Shown: one piece after another, positions 56,501-64,000 of the stretch
Layout: every line of letters begins with the position of its first letter
Position numbering within the stretch: position 1 is the first letter of the stretch
Origin: Chinchilla lanigera
Taxonomy: Eukaryota; Chordata; Mammalia; Rodentia; Chinchillidae
DNA length: 64,000 nucleotides
Assembly: GCF_000276665.1 (NCBI RefSeq)
Contig: NW_004955436.1
Span: 22,160,846-22,224,845 of the forward strand
Direction: 5' to 3'
Translations under genes and position numbers: made by a program
The notes under the pieces: model-generated
What the model was told of the DNA's origin: nothing
The model's input: the letters and a program-made list of their open reading frames with translations, nothing else
Databases searched by the model: none

Positions 56501-58123
56501 ACTCCACCATATAAAAACATAGAGTTTCATATTCAGCAAAGATCTGGTTATTGGGAACAAAATGTGTGAACCAGAATTCTCTCATTTTGTAATGATTTAT
56601 CATGATGCATGGTGTGTCCATGTGTCAGATCTCATTTTTTTAATGGTTTGTCAAAATTTCCTATGCTTTCTCCAGCAACAATTGAGCCTCCAGTCATAAA
56701 TATAACCAGAGTTAATGGATTGTTGTCCGTGGTTCTCCATGCTCCAGATTTCCCATATAGACACCTGAAAGGAAAAACAAAATCAATGGAAAATTACTAT
56801 GAACTAGAATATCGAGTTTTTATAATGAAAAATTCACTAAAAATGGTAAGTGCAGATGAGTATGTTTTCCATTTGTTAAATGTTAAATAGCATTTTAATC
56901 ATATTGAGTATCCTCTCTTTTGCTGCTCTATCTCCTCTTGTTTTTTCCCCCACCTTGTTTGTTTTGTTGTTTTTTTGTTTGTTTGTTTTTCTGGTACCGG
57001 GAATCAAACTCATGACCTCGCACTTGCCAGGCAGGCACTGTGCCGCTGAGCTAAACCCCCAGCCCCGCCATCTTGTTTCATTCTTCCTTACTTTCACCCT
57101 CGGTGATGAACAACTGTGCTTAGATCACCAGCTAAGCTTGTGTGTCCATATGTGTATGTGCGATTGGTGTGTGTCAGTGTGCACATGTGTGTGCCTATGT
57201 GCCCTTTGGATCACTCGACTTGCCTCTGTCTGGTCTTCTCGCATATCTAGGAATTGGTAACAATATTCCATTCCATTTGACTGCCACAAACATTCAATTT
57301 GTATGGGTTTTCCATACCTTATTTAGCTTAGTAGCTTTTGAATCACAGCACTACGTATTTCCATCAGTTTTGCAATGGTAATCTGTAATTTGCTATCAGA
57401 AAATCCACCACCACTGCCTTTACCTGGGCTTGGTGGTGACCTGAGTGTTCTTTTCTAATGTGCCTCTTAGACAGAGTTCCTCGGGTTGTAAGGAAGAGAA
57501 ACTCATTCACACTCCTTTCAGTGCAAAAGAGAAGGGGGAAAGTTGCATTCGGTGCTAGCAAGCAACCTCATGGACGCCCAGAAACAGGAAACAAGAGCTG
57601 CCTGGCTTTCTAAGGACGAGAGGGGGGAGCAGGGAAGTGAGTTTTCTGGGATTCTCCTCTGTCTCTCTGACCTTCAGTATCTCTGTGGCTGCATATTGCA
57701 TGTCTACATTTATCTCTTCAAGTTCTTGTGAAAGAGACACTGACCCCTGGGTCAGTCATTCAACAGCGCTCAGGGGAAGCCAGGTAGCACCTGTGGGGCC
57801 CCTGACTGTTACTTCACTGGGTGTGGCCCAGGAGTGGGGAAGGAGGCTGTGTCTATGAAGGAACCTGACTAACCATCCACTCCCATGGCCGTCATAACTT
57901 CCTAATCAAAAATTGAGCAAATTGGTGAGTTTCTAGAAACAGGTACCATCTGATTTTTTTCTCTTGGGTACAGGAGCAACAACTCTATGAAGGGCCTCGC
58001 AGAGTTGTTGAAGTTGAAGCACTCTTACCTCACTCTGGAGCCTGCCTCATGGCTGAAATATACATACCCAGGCTTGACCGAGGAAGCCCCAGGAGTGCAA
58101 AGACATGCGTGGGAGTTGCATAA
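47494..58123 (+). CDS. IL22RA2: IL22RA2, interleukin-22 binding protein (whole coding span, 5 coding exons)
   Basis: A secreted soluble class II cytokine receptor that binds IL-22 and prevents it engaging IL22RA1. The exons 47494-47554, 50400-50535, 52783-52961, 56676-56845 and 57974-58123 join to 696 nt, 231 residues plus stop, the length of the main human isoform. Seen: signal peptide about 1-20; two fibronectin-type domains about 28-124 and 127-226; cysteines 78/86 and 206/227; sequons N56, N90 and N134; a WSXWS-like YSGWS at 111-115; no membrane helix, as expected of a decoy receptor. All introns are GT/AG and the phases agree. It starts with a tandem ATGATG, as in human. A non-coding first exon probably lies upstream but I cannot place it. 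Confidence 0.96.
47880..48055 (+). mobile_element. MIR SINE
   Basis: CTGTGCCTCAATTTCTTCAT, CTGTACAATGG and AGTGTCTGGCATAGAAC match MIR sense sequence. Confidence 0.75.
48665..48875 (+). mobile_element. MIR SINE
   Basis: GCTGGGCAAGTTCCTTCACC and TCGGTGCCTAGCACAAGG match MIR in order, with an A-run inserted near the start. Confidence 0.62.
49283..49352 (-). mobile_element. L2 LINE fragment
   Basis: TTTGAGCAAAGATATAAAGA and GGGCCATGCACAAATTC match inverted L2 3' sequence. Confidence 0.5.
50112..50207 (+). mobile_element. ID SINE, diverged
   Basis: GGGCTGGAGATGTAGCTCC ... GGCCTGGGTTCTGCC with an A/T-rich tail, about 190 bp before a coding exon of IL22RA2. Confidence 0.85.
50400..50535 (+). CDS. 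IL22RA2: IL22RA2 second coding exon
   Basis: This 136-nt exon encodes residues 21-65 plus two bases. It holds the conserved SLKPQRV, RNFHN and VYFVQYK segments and sequon N56. The acceptor is TTTTAG and the donor is GTAAGT. Confidence 0.95.
50536..52782 (+). other. IL22RA2: IL22RA2 intron after second coding exon
   Basis: 2.2 kb in which I recognise no repeat or gene. Confidence 0.8.
52783..52961 (+). CDS. IL22RA2: IL22RA2 third coding exon
   Basis: This 179-nt exon encodes residues 66-125 plus one base. It completes domain 1 with C78, C86, sequon N90, EPYYGRVRAAS and the YSGWS box. The acceptor is CCTTTAG and the donor is GTGAGT. Confidence 0.95.
53080..53450 (-). mobile_element. old L1 3'-UTR fragment, antisense
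   Basis: TTTAGAACACTTTTGTCACC, ATAATATGTGGTCTTTTAAG, TTTCACTTAGCC and AATACTTCATTC are in the order of inverted old L1 3' UTR. Confidence 0.75.
53759..53901 (-). mobile_element. B1 SINE with near-perfect target-site duplication
   Basis: AACAGAGTCTTGCTACGTAG ... GGGATTACAGAGGTGTGCC with internal duplication. CCTGAAGCTTTT at 53747 and CCTGAGGCTTTT at 53902 flank it. Confidence 0.92.
54260..54979 (-). mobile_element. L2 LINE 3' fragment, antisense
   Basis: GCAATTATTTATAAGGTACT, TACTATGTTCCAGG, GAAGTGACACTTGAGCTGAT and AAAAGATCACTTTGATTAC follow inverted L2. An ID and, at its end, a MaLR LTR interrupt it. Confidence 0.72.
54805..54890 (-). mobile_element. old ID SINE inside L2
   Basis: GCAGTTTTGGGAATTGAACC ... 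CATGAGCTACACCTCACCC, diverged. Confidence 0.75.
54985..55395 (+). mobile_element. solo MaLR LTR with 5-bp target-site duplication
   Basis: Starts TGTTATGGTTTG and ends TAACTAAGACA. It contains GACTGAAACCTCTACAAACT and GTGAGCTAATTAAA. TAAGC is exact at 54980-54984 and 55396-55400, the length expected of ERVL-type integration. No internal region remains. Confidence 0.92.
55699..55866 (+). mobile_element. B1 SINE with internal duplication and (AATC)n tail
   Basis: GCAGGGTGTGGAGGTACATG, GCACTACATAGTGAGTTC, GCCTGAACTACATATCGAG, then five AATC units. Confidence 0.9.
55970..56130 (+). repeat. unnamed dispersed repeat, copy 2
   Basis: Partner of 13487-13690: CTTTAAAGAGAATA, an A-run, GGATACAGAATTTCAC, AACAAGATGACAAGAATT and GCTGCTCAGATTACC. 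Confidence 0.55.
56234..56252 (+). repeat. (AT)n microsatellite
   Basis: About nine perfect AT units. Confidence 0.9.
56676..56845 (+). CDS. IL22RA2: IL22RA2 fourth coding exon
   Basis: This 170-nt exon encodes residues 126-182, the first half of domain 2 with PPVINIT (N134), LHAPDFPYR and YYELEYRVF. The acceptor is CTCCAG, the donor is GTAAGT, and it ends in phase 0. Confidence 0.95.
56846..57973 (+). other. IL22RA2: IL22RA2 last intron
   Basis: 1.1 kb with one antisense ID and a TG-rich stretch at 57140-57210. The rest is not recognised. Confidence 0.85.
56961..57066 (-). mobile_element. ID SINE with near-perfect target-site duplication
   Basis: A (GTTT)n tail, CTGGTACCGGGAATCAAACT ... 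CCGCTGAGCTAAACCCCC. CACCTTGTTT at 56951 and CATCTTGTTT after the element flank it. Confidence 0.92.
57974..58123 (+). CDS. IL22RA2: IL22RA2 last coding exon (stop)
   Basis: This 150-nt exon encodes residues 183-231 and the TAA stop. It carries YEGPRR, VEVEALLPHS, C206, MAEIY and C227. The last three residues (GVA) differ from human, but the length agrees. The acceptor is GTACAG. Confidence 0.93.
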   Translation, partial: EQQLYEGPRRVVEVEALLPHSGACLMAEIYIPRLDRGSPRSAKTCVGVA

Positions 58124-58798
58124 ACTGGAACAACGTGCTCTGAAGGATGAAGAAGTCCAGCGGCTTGTCTTATTGAAAGTCATTTTTTTATTTTCTTAAT
58201 GCAGCATTCACTGTTACATTTCAGGGCCTTCTTTGTTTATCCATTTTTCTTTTTTAAAAAATAACATGCTTTTTGATCCTCTTCTTTTATTAGTATGTGT
58301 GAGTAGTACAAAATACTAGTATTCCTTGTATGGAATTGGTCCATGTGAAGAGCACATCTTAATTCCCGTTTTCACCCACTTCTTCTCCCCCCACATCACT
58401 TGATCCTTTTCCATTTGACAAAGATCTATCTCACTACTTCCTATTATCAATCTTTTATTTTGCTCTTTATTTATATTTTGGTTTTCTCATCTAAGAGAAA
58501 ACATGTAATAATTAAGCTTGTGCATCTGATTTATTTCACTTAAAACTAGGGTCTCAAGGGGTATCCAATTTCCTACAAATGACTCAAGTTTATCTTTCTT
58601 TATGGCAGAGTATTACTCTGGATTAATATCTAGATTAAGGTTACCACCAATAACATGTAAATGTTAAATGAAGTCTACTCAATATAACTTCCCTTCATTT
58701 AGTACATACCCACATGAAGATTACCTTTTCTATTTTTGCTTTTAATGTTGCCTTGTATGAATTTATTGTTGGTCTCCAAATGAGGTATATTTTTCAGC
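58124..58798 (+). other. IL22RA2: probable IL22RA2 3' UTR with L1 relic
   Basis: Between the stop codon and the first AATAAA. It includes the antisense L1 piece at 58440-58660. Confidence 0.45.
58440..58660 (-). mobile_element. L1 LINE 3' fragment, antisense
   Basis: GATTTATTTCACTTAAAACT, CAAATGACTCAAGTTTATC and TATGGCAGAGTATTACTCTG are in the order of inverted L1 3' sequence. Confidence 0.7.
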
Positions 58799-58804
58799 AA
58801 TAAA
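58799..58804 (+). terminator. IL22RA2: candidate poly(A) signal AATAAA for IL22RA2
   Basis: The first canonical AATAAA that I see after the stop, about 675 bp away. A second one at 59305-59310 is an alternative. I cannot tell which is used. Confidence 0.4.
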
Positions 58805-59384
58805 GAGAAAAAGAAACCTTAACCCTAAGTTTATGCCATATTAGTAACTCAACCTTCCTAGCAAAGGGCCTCTTGCCGGTTGTACCGTCACAATTTTTAT
58901 GTAGGAGGATCATATAAATGACAGCTTGATTTGGGACAGTCAGGGTCCATGTAGAGAACTTGACTCAAAGCTGAAGGCACTCAGTAGGTGGCAGGTTTGT
59001 TGGGAGAAGAAAGCATGTGAACAGGTGTTTCCAGAGCTTATATGGCTACACAAACCCTCTGAACCCCTTCTGCCTCTCCCAAATCAAGACCAGTAGCATA
59101 AGGCTCAGTGTAGCCTACAGATAGCTGCCTTCTGCACCCTGGGCTAAGTCCTTATAAGTGTTTAAGGTTGGTGTCTTGCAAGGAGGTATATATCAGAACA
59201 TTTGTACAAGGCCTTAGGAGAATTACCACTCTTATAGCTGCTTGACCCAAAAGCTCTGGGGCCAGCTTTGCTTCCTTTCTCTGACATTGTACATTCAATG
59301 CGTCAATAAATTCTCTTGGACCTACATCAAAATATGACCCTTCTCACAAACCCTGTGTCCTAGGCACCACCATTTCCTATCTGA
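58805..59384. other. downstream flank, nothing certain
   Basis: GCGTCAATAAATTCTCTTGG near 59301 could be the end of an LTR or of the IL22RA2 transcript. Otherwise nothing recognised. Confidence 0.4.
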
Positions 59385-59945
59385 ACAATGATTCCAGCCA
59401 TCCCAGTCTCCTCGCTCCACCTGCCTCACTAGTCAAATCTTACATGGTAGCCAAGATGAGCCTTCAAGGACATGTCAGATCCTGTCACTTTCCAATGGCT
59501 TCCTGTCTCATAAGGGTGAAAGCCAAAGTCCTCATAATGGCCTCCCCACTTAGAACCCTGCAGTATCTGCTTCACATTCTTGGTTTCTTTCAGTCTCCAT
59601 TCTCTAATTCTCACCTTCCTCAATGTGCATGGACACCGTGGCTGGGCCTTCGCACCAGCTGTTTTCTGGAAGCTTGTATCCCCAGCAATGATACTTCTTT
59701 CACCATTTGACTAAAAATCACAGGCTGCATCCTGTCTTGCAACTCTCTGTACCCCTCATTTTTCTCAGAGTACTTTAACTACCCAACATAACTATAGTTT
59801 ATTGATCTTGTTTGTTTTTTATCTTCTCCTCCTCTACTGGGATGTAAAAGCACCCTTTTCTTCTACAGCTACATGTTCACTATCTAGAACAAAGGTGGTA
59901 CACGTAAATACTTAATTAATATTTGTTGGATAAATTAAAGAAGCA
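59385..59945 (+). mobile_element. L2 LINE 3' fragment, sense
   Basis: CCAATGGCTTCCTGTCTCAT, GGGTGAAAGCCAAAGTCCTC, GGGCCTTCGCACCAGCTG and AATATTTGTTGGATAAAT lie in L2 order. The short open frames here are L2 by-products. Confidence 0.82.
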
Positions 59946-61412
59946 AGCTTAGACCTATTGAGAGCAGGGAGGAACAGACCAGGGACACAAGGGGAGGATT
60001 TTCTTGCAATTTTATACAACCTGTTACCTCATCTTCCTCATAGATTAGTGTGGGAGAATGAGCTATTCTGTATACAGATGATCTTTACAGACCAAGATAG
60101 AAGAAGACCAGGTCTTAGGCAGTTCTAATTCCACAGAGAAAAACTAACTGGACTAGTTGTCCTTTCTCCAGCTATATAATATTTCCTAGATGTTTTTTGT
60201 CCTTTCCAGCTGATGGTCAAGTCCAGAAGTCCTGTCTCAGATGTTCTTCGAAATGGGAGAAGAAATAAAATTTAAAATATAAAAAGGACACATCCACATT
60301 GACAAAAAGGAATTAAATATGTCCTCATGACAGGGTTGAGAAAAATGAATGAAACCAGAAGTTAGGAAGTCTTCTAAGCATGGAAGCCTGTTTCACCTTG
60401 CGGTGCATCAAAGCTGTTAGAAGGGAGCTGACTTCTCTCGTGCCAAGCACTTCTCTGTTGCGTGACTATGGTGATGGTGACTATGGGATGGTGATGAGCT
60501 TGATAGAAAGATTCTAATGGACACCCAAGAAATGACTTTTCTTTAGAGGCAGAGGATATGGAATTCTGGGGAGATGGTTAAATAATAGAGGACACACAGC
60601 TCTCAGACAGATGTTAAGCTCCCCAGATCCCTGCATCTCTCTACTCCCCTGATCCCTCTCTATTTTTCTGTGGCAGTAGCACCAGCCAGTTGCTGTTCAT
60701 AAGCCTCCCCAGGGAAGAGGCCTTCTCTGTTGTCTCATCAGGACTGGGCATCTCTTGTCTGTCTTTGAAGGAGGCTGGCAAGGGTCCTGCCTGCTCACCC
60801 GGACAAGCAAATGGTGGAAAACATCCCCAGCCCCAGCCCGTAACTTGGCTGAGAGTGGATGGAGTCGTGGTCACTTTCTCCAGCAAATCTCTCACAATGC
60901 CAGCTTCAGCTTGAGTTGGTCACTTGTATAGACACTGTTGCTTTAACCTCACATTTGCCTTCAAGGCAGCCATGATTACTTCTGTTTCACAGATCAGACC
61001 AACGGTTAAGTGATTTATCAATGATGGGAAACCCTATCAGTTTACTTGCCCAGTTTATGCTTTTAACCAGGCCCTCCACAACTCCCTCCAGTTCTTTGTA
61101 CATAGAGAATTTCCTTTACTCTCTTTTAAATAAAATTTTTTTTTAAAAGTGCCAGCATGGCCCTACTGAACCTGGTGACTTTTTGAAATGTCAGTATAGT
61201 AAAGGCCTTGTGTTGACCTTCAGAACAAGAGAACATGGGCCAGAGCAGTCTGATGGGGCAGCGGGACAGCTGGTGGGTGGCCACTGCCTTGGAGGATAAA
61301 CAAGAGCAGCACCTGAACACCTCTTCACGTATTCACCAGAAAGATCTCTTAAGCCCATATATTTATTGCCATTCAGTCCTTCCTCAGTTTCCATATCGAA
61401 GTTGTTTTTAAG
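59946..61412. other. intergenic, nothing recognised
   Basis: No gene or named repeat. The sequence carries several short open frames without support. Confidence 0.5.
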
Positions 61413-61416
61413 GTGT

Positions 61417-61458
<42 letters not shown>
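61413..61458 (+). repeat. (TG)n microsatellite
   Basis: About 22 units with one interruption, at the tail of the adjacent B1. Confidence 0.97.
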
Positions 61459-61460
<2 letters not shown>

Positions 61461-61569
61461 TTCTGAGACAGGGTCTCTCTATGTAGCCCAGGCTGGCCTT
61501 GAACTCTTGATCTTCCTGTCCCAGCCTCCCAAGTGCTAAGATTATGGATGTGTGCCACCGCACTTGGCT
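61459..61569 (-). mobile_element. B1 SINE without duplication
   Basis: TTCTGAGACAGGGTCTCTCT ... GTGTGCCACCGCACTTGGC. Confidence 0.87.
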
Positions 61570-63470
61570 GTCATTTCAAATAAAACTCAGGAGCATATTT
61601 TTTTCATGTAAGGAGAAAACAAAACATCATGAGGTAATACCTATTTCGCAAGTGAACTCTAGACAAGATCTTTGAAACTCTTGAAACATTTCAAAATTCT
61701 TACAACAAACTACTTGGCTCCCTTAACGATATGACTGAGAAATGAGTAAACTGAGAAAACAGAATTTTTGTCATTGTTTCGGGAGATTTTCTTGGTTTGA
61801 TTTATCCTGTTGGTTGAGACCCTGGTCCTGGGAAAAGAAAGTAGGCGTTTGTGTCTGAACAATGGCAGAACTTGCTACGTGGCCAATTCTGATGTCATCA
61901 TGGCTGAACCATGTAGACTGATCTCTGCAGAACACAGATTGCCTTGGGAAGGGCCTCTGTTCCCAGCGTCCCAAAAGCATAGTCTTTGTTTTGTTTGGCT
62001 GAGACCTCAATCCTTTCCAACCCATCTTCAACAATCCCTGACCTCTTTTTGCCCGCAGCTCCTGGTCTAATGTGAGCAGGGCATGGTCCACTGGGCCCTC
62101 TTTCCCTCTCAGAATGTCCTCCTCGTCTCCGATCCCCAATTAAAATATAGAAAGAAGCCAGTAAGTTTACCCAACACTTACAAATGAGTTAGCTCTGCCA
62201 AATATTTGGACTTGGAGATTTTTTTCTGTAAAAGATTAATTTAGAACAAAATGCTTTGCCTTGAGTGAAACTGCTTCTAGACCATGCTGACAGCTAGAAT
62301 GGTATGTTTTAGGCACAAAGGCCCTTCACCTTGCCCTGAAACCATACTGTTCCCAAGGCTGATGGCACTGGGGATAGGTCTATTTAATCTTTCCAGAGGT
62401 TAGAAAGCAGGGAGCTGGTGTGGCACGCTGTGAGACCTACTCTTTTTCCCTCACTCACTCCTCATTTCATCCACTGACATTAAGACTTCCACATGACATC
62501 CCCAGAACCCTGCCTTCTTGTTTCCTGTCCCTGTCTATCACCTCATCCAAGGGGTCTTCCCTCCTCCACACCCACACTGGATCATGTGGTGGGGCTTGAC
62601 TTGGGCAGATCAACAGAGTACTTTTCAATATTAACATCTCCAAGTGCGGAGAAGCCTGCAGCCCCCCCTGGAACCATATGACACAAGCTTTGACTAAGCC
62701 TGGAGCTACAAAGGTCAACCTTCCTGGAAGATAGAGAAAGCCCAGGGGAGAACGGATGGAAAGAAGAGCAGAGTGGGAAGAGACAGGTGCCTGATGGTAT
62801 GCAAGTAAATCCAGCTGTGCTGAAAGAGCCCAGCTTCTGAACTGTGACTCTAAGTGAACAGATAATTCCTTTTTTCCCTCTTTCGTTTGACTTGAATTTC
62901 TATCACTTTCAAACAAAAGATCTTTGGTAAGTAGAACAAAAGAGCATGTTTGTATGGCATGAGTTATGTACCAAATTAACTGATGTAAAATTTTCCCATG
63001 TCTCTCTCATCTTTAACTACTGAGAACATTCCTGGTAGCTTTTGTTCTGCACACATACAATCAATGCAGTGTGAGCCCTGGAAAACCCTACAGAGATGTG
63101 CAAGCCTGCTCTGGTCAGGGCTTTGGTGTGAGTCAAGGTCCCTGTTTACAGCAAATTCTCACTTGATTATATCACTTGGTTCAATTTGCAACTTTCTAGC
63201 CACTGGAACCAAGTGAAATTTTATATCTATTCATTTTTATAGCAGCAAATCAAGATCCTATGTGATATTCTTCCAAGGTCACATGGCTACATAATCAAAG
63301 AACCAATGTCTCCCTTTTGCTTCATCAATATAATCTTCAAGGTCAAAAAGTCATTTTTTTAAATGTTCCCAGTTCAGGTCGGAACTAGTACTGACATCTT
63401 GATATATGGCTAGGGTAGTGCTAGAGAATGCAAAATATTTCCTGGGCCACATCCTAGTACTTCCTTCATA
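61570..63470. other. intergenic, nothing recognised
   Basis: No gene or named repeat that I can support. Confidence 0.5.
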
Positions 63471-63472
63471 TA

Positions 63473-63562
63473 TTCTCTCTCTCTGTCTCTGTCTGTGTGT
63501 TTCTCTGTCTCTGTCTCCATCTCTCTCTTTCTCTCTCTCTCTCTCTGTTTCTCTCTCTGACA
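63473..63562 (+). repeat. (TC)n-rich simple repeat
   Basis: Imperfect CT, CTGT and CTTT units. The long open frame on the - strand across it is an artefact of this tract. Confidence 0.92.
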
Positions 63563-64000
63563 CACACAGAGCGTCCGCTGGTGCAGGCTCATCATCATAG
63601 CAAGCCACCTCCTCATTTTGAGAAGAAAACTTTAAAGCAAAGAAGTGGCTGTGGTTTCCAATATAATGTATAGTTACAAAGAAGATTGGTTCTTTAGATG
63701 AGTCCTTAACACAAATACTCACTAAGAACAAGTTTTCTTTCCTGCGTAAAGCCCAGCCAATACCCGACTTCACTGCCATCTTTCACATTTGTGTAAAGAA
63801 CTGTTTTTGCATTGTTTAATTAATGTTATTTTGTTTTCATTGTTTCTTCTCAAAACAACTGCAAGGCATAAGTGGGCCATCCATGGTTTCGCAAGAATGA
63901 GCTGTAGAGGCAAGATGTTCCCAAGCAGCCAAAGCCTTCACGAGCTGGGGCCTGTTGCTACTAATAAGCAGAGTATTCTGAGAGCTCAAGTTCATCTTTA
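63563..64000. other. window end, nothing recognised
   Basis: No gene signal. IL20RA would be expected further right by synteny with human. Confidence 0.45.

Larger units (their letters stand above)
52962..56675 (+). other. IL22RA2: IL22RA2 intron after third coding exon
   Basis: 3.7 kb filled largely by repeats: L1, B1, L2 with ID, a solo MaLR LTR, B1 and an unnamed repeat. Confidence 0.85.

Noticed and set aside
57987..58199. 70-codon + frame over the last IL22RA2 exon
   Set aside because: It is a different frame of the same exon. The receptor frame (57974-58123) joins in phase with the preceding exon and matches the family.
62467..62916. 149-codon - strand frame
   Set aside because: No protein family, low-complexity composition and no neighbouring coding exons.
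63351..63779. 142-codon - strand frame rich in Arg/Glu
   Set aside because: It is produced by the (TC)n simple repeat at 63473-63562.

Overview
This is nuclear DNA of a placental mammal, almost certainly a rodent. Two intron-split class II cytokine receptor genes lie in the same direction on the + strand, in an AT-rich background full of SINEs, L1, L2, MIR, MaLR LTRs and DNA-transposon fossils. Typical B1 monomers with an internal duplication, tRNA-derived ID elements and composite B1-ID dimers occur together, which points to a non-murid rodent. Squirrel-related or castorimorph lineages fit; beaver is my best guess, at low to moderate confidence, because I could not run a search.

Layout: positions 1-22180 are intergenic, with no gene that I can support. 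They hold SINEs, microsatellites, MIR and MaLR pieces, and a nearly full-length hAT transposon fossil at 15794-18471 whose decayed transposase reads on the - strand. A CpG island at about 22180-22870 contains the promoter and first exon of IFNGR1. IFNGR1 (interferon-gamma receptor 1) has seven coding exons between 22568 and 37446. All phases join, GT/AG sites are intact, and the product is 458 residues. Its 3' UTR runs to a poly(A) signal at 38147. The interval 38170-47493 is intergenic and repeat-rich. IL22RA2 (IL-22 binding protein, a secreted decoy receptor) has five coding exons between 47494 and 58123 and encodes an intact 231-residue protein. From 58124 to 64000 I see L1 and L2 relics, microsatellites and no gene.

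The order IFNGR1 then IL22RA2 on one strand matches the human 6q23 cluster, where IL20RA comes next; IL20RA would lie beyond the right edge. IFNGR1 is the ligand-binding chain for interferon gamma and signals through JAK1/STAT1. IL22RA2 binds IL-22 in solution and blocks its signalling. They are related paralogues, not an operon.

I found no undescribed gene system. The most interesting signals are structural: a tailless 5'-half ID insertion flanked by a target duplication (44251-44319), a perfect 48-bp direct repeat 908 bp apart (40943 and 41851), two copies of one TA-flanked DNA transposon, local duplications inside IFNGR1 introns, and young ID insertions with long perfect target-site duplications.
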